The notes under the pieces were generated by a model, which was not told where the DNA came from, searched no databases, and was given only the letters and a program-made list of their open reading frames with translations. 64,000 bases of DNA, taken from NCBI RefSeq assembly GCF_000706645.1, contig NZ_KL407337.1, positions 1 to 64,000 of the forward strand. The letters are read 5' to 3'. This DNA is from Bartonella rochalimae ATCC BAA-1498 (GTDB lineage: Bacteria; Pseudomonadota; Alphaproteobacteria; Rhizobiales; Rhizobiaceae). Positions 31,554 through 41,539 of this stretch are shown piece after piece (position 1 is the stretch's first letter; every line of letters starts with the position of its first letter). The position numbers and the translations under genes are program-made.

Positions 31554-32878
31554 TAGATTCGACCTCCAAGTTGATGCATTAAAGGAATAAATTCTGGACA
31601 ATTGGTAATAATCATCTGTTTATCATCAATCATAACAGGTTTTTCTGAGACGAGTCCAAAAATAAGAAAACACATTGCAATTTGATGATCAAAATGTGTA
31701 GTAACGCGCCCACCTCCTAAATCTTTGGTAGAATTTTTCCCATGGATAATAAGAAAATCTTTACCATTTTCACAATGAATATGATTGATTTTTAATCCTT
31801 CAGCAAGGGTAGAAAGTCGATCTGATATTTTATAAAATAACCCTTCAATTCCTGAGATAATTGTTTTCCCTTTCGCAAAGGCTGCTGCTATTGCTAAAGC
31901 AGGATATTCATCAATTATTAATGGGGCTCGTTCTTTTGGTACAGTTACACCTTTTAACTCTGATGATTTAACGCGTATATCGACAATATTTTCTATACCT
32001 GTTTTGCGTTGGTTCAAGAGTTCAATTTTAGCACCCATTTCCCATAATGTTTGGATGAATTCCATTTTCTCGTCGTTGACGAGAACATTTTTAAGTGTGA
32101 TATCAGAATTTTCTACAAGAAGAGCTGCAATAATTGGAAAAGCTGCTAGGGATAGGTCACCTGGAACATTAATGATTTGTCCAATAAGATGCGGCTGACC
32201 CTTAAGAGAAGTGAAACGTGTGCCTGTTTTATCTATTTTTATATCAATTTCAGCACCAAATGCTTGTAGCATTTTTTCTGTATGATCTTGTGTAAGAGTT
32301 TGCTCAATAATGGTTGTAGTACCGGCGGTATTAAGACCGGCAAGAAGGATTGCTGATTTTACTGGGGCGGAAGCCATAGGTATAGGGTACCGAATCGGGT
32401 TAGCCATTTTGGGACCGTAAAGCGTTAAAGGCAAGTGGTTACCAAGAGTTGGCTCAGTTTCAACTCCCATTAAACGCAATGGATTAAGGATATGCTCCAT
32501 TGGATATCTAGAGAGTGAGGCACTGCCGAGAAAAGTCGTTTTCATATGGTAAGAGCTAACCAGTCCCATGATCAGGTGAGCACTTGTTCCAGAATTGCCA
32601 AAATTTAAAGGTGTTTGTGCTTGTAGTAAACAACCATTACCGGTTCCATGAATAATCCAAAGGTTATTTTTTTTGTAACATTGTGCTCCCATAGCTTGCA
32701 TGATGGTAGCTATACGCAAAACACTATCATTTTCGAGAAGCCCATGAATATGTGATTCTCCATGCGCCAATCCTCCTAATATAAGTGCTTTATGGGAGAT
32801 TGATTTATCTCCTGGCATTTTGATTGTGCCAGAAAGATTTGTTGATTTTTTAGCAGTTGCTGGTATTGCTTTATACAT
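31550..32878 (-). CDS. aroA: AroA (EPSP synthase)-like protein, active site largely lost
   Basis: The fold is that of a class II 5-enolpyruvylshikimate-3-phosphate synthase: PGDKSISH near residue 22, LLAGLNTAGTTT, DHTEKMLQAFG and IDEYPALAIAAAF are preserved, and the 442-residue length is normal. Compared with the Agrobacterium CP4 enzyme recalled from memory, many residues that touch substrates are changed: Arg to Lys30, Arg to His101, Arg to Tyr125, Gln to Pro172, Arg to Gln197, catalytic Glu to Ile351 and Arg to Gln399. Lys25, Asp323 and Arg354 remain. The frame is intact, perhaps because it is coupled to essential cmk. Enzyme activity is doubtful. Confidence 0.85.
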   Translation of the reverse strand: MYKAIPATAKKSTNLSGTIKMPGDKSISHKALILGGLAHGESHIHGLLENDSVLRIATIMQAMGAQCYKKNNLWIIHGTGNGCLLQAQTPLNFGNSGTSAHLIMGLVSSYHMKTTFLGSASLSRYPMEHILNPLRLMGVETEPTLGNHLPLTLYGPKMANPIRYPIPMASAPVKSAILLAGLNTAGTTTIIEQTLTQDHTEKMLQAFGAEIDIKIDKTGTRFTSLKGQPHLIGQIINVPGDLSLAAFPIIAALLVENSDITLKNVLVNDEKMEFIQTLWEMGAKIELLNQRKTGIENIVDIRVKSSELKGVTVPKERAPLIIDEYPALAIAAAFAKGKTIISGIEGLFYKISDRLSTLAEGLKINHIHCENGKDFLIIHGKNSTKDLGGGRVTTHFDHQIAMCFLIFGLVSEKPVMIDDKQMIITNCPEFIPLMHQLGGRIY

Positions 32879-32983
32879 CGAATCTTTATTTAGTAAGATA
32901 TAAATTTTAAAAAATTAGATGCCCTTTATCATATGTTTTGATAAGCGTCATGAGAAAATCCGTGTGGAACTATGTATTTGTCT

Positions 32984-33012
32984 TTGACAAGTGCATTGTT
33001 TTTTGTTTAAGC
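32984..33012 (+). promoter_or_regulatory. possible promoter of the FYDLN-acid gene
   Basis: TTGACA at 32984-32989 is a perfect -35 element. At 17 bases spacing comes TTAAGC, a poor -10. The gene start is about 50 bases further on. The call rests on the -35 only. Confidence 0.35.
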
Positions 33013-33062
33013 ACCATGGAATTCGTTTTAATGCAATTTAACTAACCAAAGAGGCACGGTCT

Positions 33063-33440
33063 ATGGCAAAGCCAGAACTTGGAACCAAACGTGTTGACCC
33101 GGAAACGGGAAAGAAATTTTATGATCTTAATCGTGATCCTATCGTGTCGCCTTATACAGGGCTTTCTTATCCGCGTTCTTATTTTGAGGTTGCAGCGGCT
33201 GAAGTAAGTAATGAAGAAGAGGTTGATACTGAAGAACTTGATACGGCACTTGAGAAGTCTGCCTTTATGTTGCTTGAAGAAGATGTCGATGTGTCTAAAG
33301 ATGATGAGATCCCTGATTTGGATGATGACGATGTAGATCTTGTTGATGATGATACATTTTTGTCTCATGACGAAGGTGATGAAGATGATGATGTAACTGA
33401 TATCCTTGGCAATGGTGTTTCTAACGATGATGATGTTTAA
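33063..33440 (+). CDS. TIGR02300 (FYDLN-acid) family protein
   Basis: The first 45 residues (MAKPELGTKRVDPETGKKFY, then DLNRDPIVSPYTG) are the conserved FYDLN segment of a short alphaproteobacterial family. The rest is a low-complexity acidic tail made almost entirely of Asp and Glu with few hydrophobic residues, probably disordered. The function is unknown. It is followed after about 100 bases by tRNA-Ala, a neighbourhood I have seen in related genomes. Confidence 0.88.
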   Translation: MAKPELGTKRVDPETGKKFYDLNRDPIVSPYTGLSYPRSYFEVAAAEVSNEEEVDTEELDTALEKSAFMLLEEDVDVSKDDEIPDLDDDDVDLVDDDTFLSHDEGDEDDDVTDILGNGVSNDDDV

Positions 33441-33543
33441 AAAAGCAAGAAGAGATTATGTTCTATTTATTGATATAGATTTTTCTTGATCTTCAGTTTG
33501 TCTCGTTCTAAGAACTTTGCGGAGAGTGTTTATTGTTTTTTGT

Positions 33544-33619
<76 letters not shown>

Positions 33620-34203
33620 AAAAGATCAAATATTTTTCTTAGTGCATAGATATTCAAAAATAAAGTTTGTCTATTCATCGAAAAATGAGATGTGTAATCG
33701 TATTTTCTTTGTTGTCTCTAGTAAAATTCATTTCATTATTGTTTAAACTCAAAAAGCTTTATAAAAATATCATGAAGTTTTTCCGTTATTTATAACGGTG
33801 AGATATAGTGATAATAAGCTAAAAGCTCCTTCATAAAGGATATATTTACAATTTTATATTTGAAATTGATAGAGAAAGAGTATTAGCATTTTTCATGAAA
33901 ATGCTTTGTTTATTGTAAATTATAGTTGTTGAGAGAACTTCATAAAATGGTCGAAAATTTTATGATTTCAATACCTAAAAACTCTGAATATTATTATAAA
34001 TAAAATAATCAAACAGTATTGTCGCTTGTATTTTTTATAATATGAGTACTTATGCTATGAGGATGGAAAATAATTTTAAGTTATTTTTTGAATTTTTAAT
34101 ACAAATTAAAGATATTGTCATGCAATTTACTTTCTGTATAAAAAACTTTTAGGAATATAGCAGTTTATTATTGTAGAATCTTTTTTAAACTTTTTATTAA
34201 AAA
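33620..34203. other. gene-free region between tRNA-Ala and mutS
   Basis: About 580 A+T-rich bases. I found no reading frame or gene remnant. The only clear structure is the 16-base perfect palindrome at 33783-33798 (CCGTTAT, two T-containing central bases, ATAACGG). No integration site or mobile element is seen at the tRNA 3' end. Confidence 0.5.
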
Positions 34204-36939
34204 TCATTGTTTTTCAAGTTGTTTGAGACGGTAGAGTTCTTCTAAAGCAGCTTTAGGGGATAATTCATCGGGATTGATATTTTTTAAAGCATCTTTAATC
34301 GCGCAACATTGATCATTTTTTTCATTTGTTAAAGATGTCGCTTTGAGAGAAAATAGCGGTAAGTTATCAATTAATTTATCACCTTTTCCGGACATTTCAC
34401 CTTGTTCTAATTGATGCAGAACATCTGTTGCACGAGAAATAACTGTTGCAGGTAATCCAGCTAGCTTTGCCACTTGCACACCATAAGAGCGATCAGCAGT
34501 GCCTTTAGTGACTTCATGGAGAAAAATAACATCACTATTCCAATTTTTAACTTTCATTGTTACATTATGAAGGCGATTAAGTTTTTTTGTTAACGCCGTC
34601 ATTTCATGAAAATGTGTAGCGAGAATAGCACGACAACGGTTTATTTCATGGAGATGTTCAACTGTTGCCCAAGCAATTGAAAGACCATCAAAAGTTGACG
34701 TTCCTCGTCCAATTTCATCGAGAATGACAAGAGAATGGTTACTGGCATGGTTGAGAATAGTTGCTGTTTCAACCATTTCCATCATAAAGGTTGAGCGTCC
34801 TCGAGCAAGATCATCAGAAGCACCAACACGACTAAATAAACGATCAACAATGCCAATATGAGCTGAAGTGGCTGGTACAAACGATCCCATTTGTGCCATG
34901 ATAGCAATGAGAGCGTTTTGTCGTAAAAAAGTTGATTTTCCTCCCATATTAGGGCCTGTTAACAACCAAATGTCTGCATCTAGGTGTTTGTTTTGTGCTG
35001 AAAGATCGCAGTTATTGGCAACGAATGGTTCCGCAGCTTGTTTTCGTAATGCTTGTTCTACAACGGGATGACGTCCAGCGGTAATATGAAAGGTTAATGA
35101 ATGATCAACTTTGGGACGACAATATCCTTGTTCTTCAGCTAAGTGGGCTAAAGCAACAGATACATCTAAAATAGCTAGAGCTTCAGAAGCTTGACGAATG
35201 AAATCAATCTGTTGGGTAATTTCATCAACAAGTTTATCAAAAATTTCCAATTCAAGCGTTAAAACATGATTTGCAGCATGAGCAATACGACTTTCGAGTT
35301 CGGCGAGTTCTGTTGTAGTGAAGCGCATGGCATTCGCCATTGTCTGTCGGTGGATAAAACGAGCTTTTGCTTGTGGAGTATTTGTGAGAGCCGATGCTTG
35401 TAAGTTCGTTACTTCAATAAAGTAACCTAAAATATTATTATGTTTAATTTTGAGTGTTTTAATATCTGTTTCTTTAGCATACTGCGCCTGGAGTTTAGCA
35501 ATAACACAACGTGATTCGTCTCGCAAATTACGCATTTCATCTAATTCTTGGTGATAATGAGGACGAATAAAGCCACCGTCCCGCTTGAGAAGAGGGAGAT
35601 CGTCAGCCAGTGCTTGTTCTAGCTGAAAATGCAAAGCGGTAGGTAAGTGCGAGAATACCTCTCGTACATCATTGATTTCTTGAGGAAGTAACTCATTATT
35701 AAGAATCTGATTAATTTCATTGATGATTTCAAAACCGCGCTGAATTGTTCCCATATCACGCGGACCTCCTCGACCAAGCGCTAAACGTGATACTGCGCGT
35801 GGCATATCTGGTCCTCCTTTTAAAATAAGCTTAATAGCTTCTGCAAGAGAAGGATTGCGTAGAAAAAAATCTATTGAATCAAGGCGTTTATCGATAGCTA
35901 CTGGAGTTGTTAGGGGAGAAATTAAGCGATCGACAAGAAGGCGTGAACCACCTCCTGTGACGGTGCGATCAATCGCTTTTAGGAGACTCCCATCGCGTTG
36001 ACCGGATGTAGTCCGAATGAGCTCAAGACTAAATCTTGTTGCTGCATCAATGAAAAGAGTTGTGCTTTCATTTTGACGCTCAGGTCGCATGAGAGGGGGA
36101 CGATGTGTGATTTGTGTTTTTTCGATATAGCGAATAGCAGCAGCGATGGCTGAAAGTTCTGGGTGAGAATAATCTGCAATGCCTTTAAGGGTTGAGAGTT
36201 TGAAGTAAAGACAAATATCTCGTTCAGCAGTGGTGGTCTCAAAAAGATTTTCTGGTTGAGGAGAGATAATATTACCGAGAACATTGAAAAGAGCTTTTTG
36301 AGATTTATCATGGAAAAATGAATCAGCGACAATCACCTCTTGTGGGTCTACACGCATAATATCTGTTAAGAGATTTTCATGACGGCTTTCTGTAACTCGA
36401 AATATACCAGTAGAAATATCAATCCAGGAAAGAGCATATTCTTCTTTACTACGGGTTGTTGTGCGAGCAAGTGTCATGAGGTAATTTGCCCGTGCTGGAT
36501 CAAGAAGTTTTTCTTCTGTTATTGTTCCGGGTGTTATAAGACGGACTACATCGCGCTGAACAACTGATTTTGAACCACGCTTTTTTGCTTCTGCAGGATC
36601 CTCTATTTGTTCGCACACGGCAACGCGATAACCACAAGCAATAAGTTTTTGTAAATAATCATCTGCAGAGTGAACAGGAACACCACACATTGGAATATCT
36701 TGACCTAAATGTTTACCGCGTGTTGTGAGTGTAATCCCTAAGGCTTGAGCAGCTTCAATCGCATCATTAAAAAATAATTCATAAAAATCACCCATACGAT
36801 AAAAAAGAAGAGAGTCGCTATTAACAGCTTTGATTTCTATATACTGCTCCATCATAGGGGTAAGGCGCTCTTGATGAGTATTGGATGGAATCGTAGGGCG
36901 TTGGAGTGAATCATTTTTATGTTCAGTCTCTTTTTCCAT
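34204..36939 (-). CDS. mutS: DNA mismatch repair protein MutS
   Basis: MutS recognises mismatches and starts repair. The 911 residues contain the mismatch-binding FYELF motif ([12 protein letters not shown] near 48), domain III/IV lever and clamp, Walker [14 protein letters not shown] near 663, Walker [14 protein letters not shown] and the C-terminal [13 protein letters not shown] dimer motif. The N-terminal 25 residues before [12 protein letters not shown] are poorly conserved. It is divergent from maeB, with a 183-base gap. Confidence 0.96.
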   Translation of the reverse strand: MEKETEHKNDSLQRPTIPSNTHQERLTPMMEQYIEIKAVNSDSLLFYRMGDFYELFFNDAIEAAQALGITLTTRGKHLGQDIPMCGVPVHSADDYLQKLIACGYRVAVCEQIEDPAEAKKRGSKSVVQRDVVRLITPGTITEEKLLDPARANYLMTLARTTTRSKEEYALSWIDISTGIFRVTESRHENLLTDIMRVDPQEVIVADSFFHDKSQKALFNVLGNIISPQPENLFETTTAERDICLYFKLSTLKGIADYSHPELSAIAAAIRYIEKTQITHRPPLMRPERQNESTTLFIDAATRFSLELIRTTSGQRDGSLLKAIDRTVTGGGSRLLVDRLISPLTTPVAIDKRLDSIDFFLRNPSLAEAIKLILKGGPDMPRAVSRLALGRGGPRDMGTIQRGFEIINEINQILNNELLPQEINDVREVFSHLPTALHFQLEQALADDLPLLKRDGGFIRPHYHQELDEMRNLRDESRCVIAKLQAQYAKETDIKTLKIKHNNILGYFIEVTNLQASALTNTPQAKARFIHRQTMANAMRFTTTELAELESRIAHAANHVLTLELEIFDKLVDEITQQIDFIRQASEALAILDVSVALAHLAEEQGYCRPKVDHSLTFHITAGRHPVVEQALRKQAAEPFVANNCDLSAQNKHLDADIWLLTGPNMGGKSTFLRQNALIAIMAQMGSFVPATSAHIGIVDRLFSRVGASDDLARGRSTFMMEMVETATILNHASNHSLVILDEIGRGTSTFDGLSIAWATVEHLHEINRCRAILATHFHEMTALTKKLNRLHNVTMKVKNWNSDVIFLHEVTKGTADRSYGVQVAKLAGLPATVISRATDVLHQLEQGEMSGKGDKLIDNLPLFSLKATSLTNEKNDQCCAIKDALKNINPDELSPKAALEELYRLKQLEKQ

Positions 36940-37122
36940 TTTAGTACGATTATTCCTTTTAATGTAGGTTTTATTATCCTTTTTTATTTACTTCGAGCTA
37001 TATCTTTATTACCTCTAAATAAAGCGTATGATAAGATGCTTTCATAAAGTGAGCATAATTATTTTTGGCATATGAATCAAATTTTTAAATTTAATCATTA
37101 TATTTGTTGTTAATCAGAGTTT

Positions 37123-39468
37123 ATGCTGTTTTTTAAGAAAGTAAGTGAAATGAAAAAAAATGAACAGGATCAAACAACATATAAAAAATTTTATAGTGTA
37201 GATGAGCAAGAAGCCCTTGATTTTCATAGGGGCGATCGTCCTGGTAAGCTTGAAATTGTTGCAACAAAACCTATGGCAACACAGCATGATCTAGCACTTG
37301 CTTATTCGCCTGGTGTTTCTGTTCCAGTTAAAGCAATTGCTGAAGATCCGTTAATGGCTTATGATTATACGGCAAAAGGGAATCTTGTTGCTGTTATATC
37401 AAATGGGACAGCTATTTTGGGTTTAGGTAATTTAGGTGCCTTGGCATCTAAGCCAGTAATGGAAGGAAAAGCAGTTCTTTTTAAACGTTTTTCAGATATA
37501 GATTCAATTGATTTAGAAATTGATACGAGTGATCCGGAAAGCTTTATTAATTTAGTACGGTATTTGGAACCATCTTTTGGTGGTATTAATCTTGAAGATA
37601 TTAAAGCACCTGATTGTTTTATTATTGAGAGCCGTTTACGCGAACTTATGAATATTCCTGTTTTTCATGATGATCAACACGGTACAGCAATTATTGTGGC
37701 TGCTGGTGTAATTAATGCTTTGCATTTAACAGGGCGTACTATGCAAAATACACGATTAGTCTGTAATGGCGCAGGTTCTGCAGGAATTGCTTGTATTGAA
37801 CTCATTAAAGCAATGGGTTTTCGATCTGAAAATATTTTGTTGTGTGATACAAAAGGTGTTGTCTATGAAGGGCGTGAAGAGGGGATGAATCAGTGGAAAG
37901 CTGCTCATGCCATTAAAACAGATAAACGCACGCTTTCTGAAGCGATGGAAGGTGCCGATATGTTTTTTGGGGTTTCAGCGAAAGGTGCACTAACTGCTGA
38001 GATGGTAAAATCAATGGCGCCACAACCAATTATTTTTGCTATGGCTAATCCTGATCCAGAAATTACACCTGAAGAAGTAGCAGAAGTACGTGATGATGCT
38101 ATTATAGCAACAGGGCGATCAGATTATCCCAATCAAATTAATAATGTTCTTTGTTTTCCGTATATATTTCGTGGTGCTCTTGATGTTCGTGCAACGGTTA
38201 TTAATGAAAGCATGAAAATTGCTGCAGCGAAAGCTATTGCAAAATTAGCTCATGAGGAAGTTCCTGATGGTGTTGTAGAAGCTTATCACGGAAACCGTCT
38301 GAAATTTGGGTCCAATTATATTATTCCAGTTCCATTTGATCCACGTTTACTGACAGTTGTTTCAATCGCGGTGGCAAAAGCAGCAATGGAAAGCGGTGTT
38401 GCTAGAAAGCATATTCATGATTTAAAAGCGTATGAACGTGATTTGAATGCTCGACGTGATCCCATTGCATCCACGATGCGTGGTGTTTATGATTATGTTT
38501 GTCAAGCACCAAAGAAAATTGTTTTTGCAGAAGGGGAAGAAGAATCGGTCATGCGAGCGGCCGTATCTTACGTTCACCAAAAATTAGGAAAAGCAATTTT
38601 AATTGGTCGTGAAAAACAAATTAAAGATACTGCTGCTGTCGCAGGAATTGATCTTGAGCGTGAAGGAATTTCTATTCTGAATGCAAAGCTATCTTGTCGT
38701 ACAGATGCTTATGCTCAATATCTGTATAAAAAGATGCAGCGTCAAGGTTGGCTGTTGCGTGATTGTCATCGTTTTATCAATAATGATCGTAATTATTTTT
38801 CTGCTTGTATGTTAGCTTTGGGTGATGCTGATGCAATGATTACAGGAGTAACACGCAATTATGAAACGGCCTTGGTAGATATACGACGAGTGATTAATGA
38901 AAAACCACAGGAACGATTAATTGGTATTTCAGTAGCTATTTGTCGCGGACGCACTGTGTTTATTGCTGATACAGCTGTTTATGAGCATCCTAATGCTGAG
39001 GAACTTGCTGATATTGCTGAACAAACAGCTTTTTTTGTGCGTGAATTTGGATATCAACCACGGGTAGCATTTTTAGCATTTTCTACTTTTGGTCATATAA
39101 AGGGTCAAGTTACGCAAGATATTCAGAGAGCTGTTGATATTTTACATGAACGTAAAGTTGACTTTGAATTTGATGGAGAAATGAGTGCTGAGGTAGCTCT
39201 TAATTCGAAATTGATGCAACAATATCCTTTTATGGGATTAAAAGAACCGGCTAATATTTTAGTAATGCCTGGATATCATTCATCTTCAATTTCGAGCAAA
39301 ATGTTACAAGAACTTGGTGAAGCAACCATTATTAGCCCTATCTTAATTGGATTGGAGAAATCTGTACAAATTGTATCGTTTAGTGGACGCGATACAGATA
39401 TCGTTAATATTGCAACTTTGGCTGCTTATCATGCAGAAAAAATTGCTCAAAAAAATAAAAGCCTTTGA
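37123..39468 (+). CDS. maeB: NADP-dependent malic enzyme (MaeB, PTA-fusion type)
   Basis: It oxidatively decarboxylates malate to pyruvate. The N-terminal half has AYSPGVSVPV, FHDDQHGTAI and the Rossmann motif NGAGSAGIA; the C-terminal half (from about residue 455, KIVFAEGEEESVMRAA) is a phosphotransacetylase-like domain that is regulatory in this enzyme class. The two-domain length of about 770 is normal. Two starts are possible: ATG 37123 or ATG 37150 (MKKNEQDQTT); neither ribosome site is strong, and the second is closer to the usual length. The stop codon lies inside the terminator stem. Confidence 0.94.
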   Translation: MLFFKKVSEMKKNEQDQTTYKKFYSVDEQEALDFHRGDRPGKLEIVATKPMATQHDLALAYSPGVSVPVKAIAEDPLMAYDYTAKGNLVAVISNGTAILGLGNLGALASKPVMEGKAVLFKRFSDIDSIDLEIDTSDPESFINLVRYLEPSFGGINLEDIKAPDCFIIESRLRELMNIPVFHDDQHGTAIIVAAGVINALHLTGRTMQNTRLVCNGAGSAGIACIELIKAMGFRSENILLCDTKGVVYEGREEGMNQWKAAHAIKTDKRTLSEAMEGADMFFGVSAKGALTAEMVKSMAPQPIIFAMANPDPEITPEEVAEVRDDAIIATGRSDYPNQINNVLCFPYIFRGALDVRATVINESMKIAAAKAIAKLAHEEVPDGVVEAYHGNRLKFGSNYIIPVPFDPRLLTVVSIAVAKAAMESGVARKHIHDLKAYERDLNARRDPIASTMRGVYDYVCQAPKKIVFAEGEEESVMRAAVSYVHQKLGKAILIGREKQIKDTAAVAGIDLEREGISILNAKLSCRTDAYAQYLYKKMQRQGWLLRDCHRFINNDRNYFSACMLALGDADAMITGVTRNYETALVDIRRVINEKPQERLIGISVAICRGRTVFIADTAVYEHPNAEELADIAEQTAFFVREFGYQPRVAFLAFSTFGHIKGQVTQDIQRAVDILHERKVDFEFDGEMSAEVALNSKLMQQYPFMGLKEPANILVMPGYHSSSISSKMLQELGEATIISPILIGLEKSVQIVSFSGRDTDIVNIATLAAYHAEKIAQKNKSL

Positions 39469-39484
39469 TATTTCAAGGGCTTTT
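39457..39484. terminator. bidirectional terminator between maeB and secB
   Basis: A 12-base stem (39457-39468 with 39473-39484, one wobble) encloses TATT. The ends are AAAA and TTTT, so it can work in both directions for the convergent genes. It overlaps the last codons and stop of maeB. Confidence 0.82.
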
Positions 39485-39533
39485 ATAATGAAAGAAATAA
39501 AAATAAATTTTATGTAATGTTACAAGCTAATTT

Positions 39534-40010
39534 TTAAGAGGGTTGCGTTTGATTATTTTTTTGTTCTTCGGCAACTCGTTTTTGGAACATCGTTGCAAAA
39601 TCAATCGGATCAATCCACAAGGGAGGAAAACCACCATTTTGTGTAGCATCAGATATAATTTGCCGAGCAAAAGGAAATAAAAGACGTGGACATTCAATAA
39701 AAACAAGCGGCATTACATGCTCTTGTGGAATATTTTTAATGTGGAAAATACCGCCATAAATCAGCTCTATGTGAAATAGTATTTCGGTATCATCTTTAGT
39801 TTTAACTGAAAGGGATAGTACAACATCATAATTATCATCACCAATTGGATTGGCGTTGACATTAATGTTAACATCAATTTGTGGCGCTTTTTCCCGTGGG
39901 CGTAATGAACGAGGTGCGTGCGGATTTTCAAATGAAAAATCTTTTAAATATTGGGTCAAAACAGCAAATACTGGTTCTCCACTATTATTATGTATTTCAC
40001 CTTCGGCCAT
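39534..40010 (-). CDS. secB: Protein-export chaperone SecB
   Basis: SecB keeps preproteins unfolded and delivers them to SecA. The 158 residues show the family core: [17 protein letters not shown] near residue 17, VDINVNVNANPI-type strand, [13 protein letters not shown] and the [25 protein letters not shown] (cited here in two halves [13 protein letters not shown] and [12 protein letters not shown]). The acidic C-terminal tail is short. It is downstream of fxsA on the same strand, as in other Rhizobiales. Confidence 0.96.
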   Translation of the reverse strand: MAEGEIHNNSGEPVFAVLTQYLKDFSFENPHAPRSLRPREKAPQIDVNINVNANPIGDDNYDVVLSLSVKTKDDTEILFHIELIYGGIFHIKNIPQEHVMPLVFIECPRLLFPFARQIISDATQNGGFPPLWIDPIDFATMFQKRVAEEQKNNQTQPS

Positions 40011-40107
40011 ACTACAAACCTTTCATTATAATACACATATTGCTATTGTAAATTTAAAAGAAGTTACCATGACTTGCAAAGGGTTGCAAGAAATGCTCTC
40101 TTTATCT

Positions 40108-40614
40108 TTAATTATTTTTTGTATTTTGGTTATTATCGTTATTTTTGTGCCAGGGAGATTTTTCGGTCTTATAGCTCTGATAATCTTCCGGGTTAAGTTC
40201 AATTATTTTTTCAGATTTGTTTTGTGCGTTAGAATTTGTTTTATTAATAAGGGATAAAAAAAGATTCCAGATAAAAACACGAATTGGTTTTATAAGGAGT
40301 AATATTCCACAAATATCGCTTATAAAACCTGGAAGAGTAAGCAAAACGGCACCAAGAATAATAAGTGCATCATTAGCTATGTAATGTTCTAGTGCCTGTC
40401 CTTGAAGGAGTTTACTTTGTATATTTTTTATAAGACCTATACCTTTCATACGCAATAAAATAATTCCACTCATCATTGTTAAAAGAATTAAGCTCAAAGT
40501 CGCTAGAATTCCAATTTCGTTTCCAACAATAATAAAGCCAGAGATTTCAAAAAAGAGAGCGCTGAGAACTATAATTAAAAAAAATCGAGACTTTATATGA
40601 TAAAATTTTTTCAA
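40108..40614 (-). CDS. fxsA: FxsA-family membrane protein
   Basis: It has four hydrophobic segments: two near residues 12-50, one centred at 95 (IILGAVLLTLPGFISDICG) and a short one after. LTLPGFISDICGILLLI corresponds to the FxsA signature LLxPGFxTDxxGxLLL. FxsA in E. coli affects phage F exclusion; the cellular role is unclear. The C-terminal 40 residues are polar and Asn/Lys-rich and not conserved. Divergent from the Tim44-domain gene, as in related genomes. Confidence 0.88.
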   Translation of the reverse strand: MKKFYHIKSRFFLIIVLSALFFEISGFIIVGNEIGILATLSLILLTMMSGIILLRMKGIGLIKNIQSKLLQGQALEHYIANDALIILGAVLLTLPGFISDICGILLLIKPIRVFIWNLFLSLINKTNSNAQNKSEKIIELNPEDYQSYKTEKSPWHKNNDNNQNTKNN

Positions 40615-40751
40615 ATGAAGATATCCTTCTCAAGTTTTTTGTTAAGAAAATTATATTATTATTTTCTCAATTTAAATTGGGGAGTCATAAACATTATTTA
40701 AATAATAGATTTACTTATTTTACATGTTTATTGATCAATGATATTGACTGC

Positions 40752-40764
40752 AATGATAATCATT
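40752..40764. promoter_or_regulatory. 13-base Fur-box-like palindrome before the Tim44-domain gene
   Basis: AATGATAATCATT is a perfect 6-1-6 palindrome identical to the core of the classical Fur box; the outer three bases on each side do not match. It lies 25 bases upstream of the Tim44-domain start and in the divergent promoter region of fxsA. Regulation by Fur or Mur is inference. Confidence 0.45.
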
Positions 40765-40789
40765 TAACACTGGGAGATTGACAACACTC

Positions 40790-41482
40790 ATGGAATTTGA
40801 CGTCGTACTAATAATAGCTCTTATTATAGTAGTTGTAGTTTTTGTGCAACTACGGAATGTACTAGGAAAACGGATTGGTTTTGAAAAGCCTCCCTTTGAT
40901 TCTTATTCAGGGTATACTAAAAAGCCAGTTGAAGTAGAAAAGAACGATAAGATTGTTTCTTTACCCGACCAATCTTCTTCACAAAAGAGCGATTTTAGCG
41001 AAATTGATGCCATTGCATCAGAAGGAAGCAAATTAAACAGTGGTTTGCGTTCTATTCGTCAGTTTGATCCTTCTTTTTCTCCTCAATTTTTTGTGAATGG
41101 TGTTCAAATTGTCTACGAAATAATTATGACAGCTTTTGCGCAAGGTGATCGCAATCAGCTTAAAGAACATCTTTCATCGGATGTTTTTGAAAGTTTTTGT
41201 GAGGCTATTGAACTACGCGAAAAAAATAATGAAAGAATTCAATTTACTTTTGTGGGGATTAGTAAGATTGAATTTATTGCAGCAGAAATGCAAAAAGAAG
41301 AAGCGTTTTTAACAGTACGTATTGTTAGTGAAATTATTTCTGCAACTTATAATGAACAAGAAGAATGCATAGAAGGGAATCCTGAAGCTATTATAGAAAT
41401 TAGAGATATCTGGACTTTCGTTCGCAATATTACATCTAAAAATCCAAATTGGAAGCTTTTTGCAACGGAAGATGAAAATTAA
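40790..41482 (+). CDS. Tim44 (TimA)-domain membrane-anchored protein
   Basis: The product of 230 residues begins with one transmembrane segment (VVLIIALIIVVVVFVQL) and a linker, then a Tim44/Tim44-like domain from about residue 85 (FDPSFSPQFFVNGVQIVYEI, GDRNQLKEHLSSDVFESF, WTFVRN near the end). In alphaproteobacteria such proteins are called TimA and are related to the mitochondrial import component. The start at the ATG 40790 is chosen over TTG 40778, which is too close to the GGGAG at 40772-40776. mltA, which usually follows, is absent here. Confidence 0.88.
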   Translation: MEFDVVLIIALIIVVVVFVQLRNVLGKRIGFEKPPFDSYSGYTKKPVEVEKNDKIVSLPDQSSSQKSDFSEIDAIASEGSKLNSGLRSIRQFDPSFSPQFFVNGVQIVYEIIMTAFAQGDRNQLKEHLSSDVFESFCEAIELREKNNERIQFTFVGISKIEFIAAEMQKEEAFLTVRIVSEIISATYNEQEECIEGNPEAIIEIRDIWTFVRNITSKNPNWKLFATEDEN

Positions 41483-41539
41483 AATTATTATTGGTTTATA
41501 GAAGATTTTTCATAAAATTACACGAGATTAAAGAGTTTA

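Noticed and set aside
31550-32878. AroA as a glyphosate-tolerant class II enzyme like CP4
   Set aside because: The tolerance-determining Ala of CP4 is Gly here (GNSGTS), and most substrate-binding residues are changed, so tolerance is not a meaningful claim.
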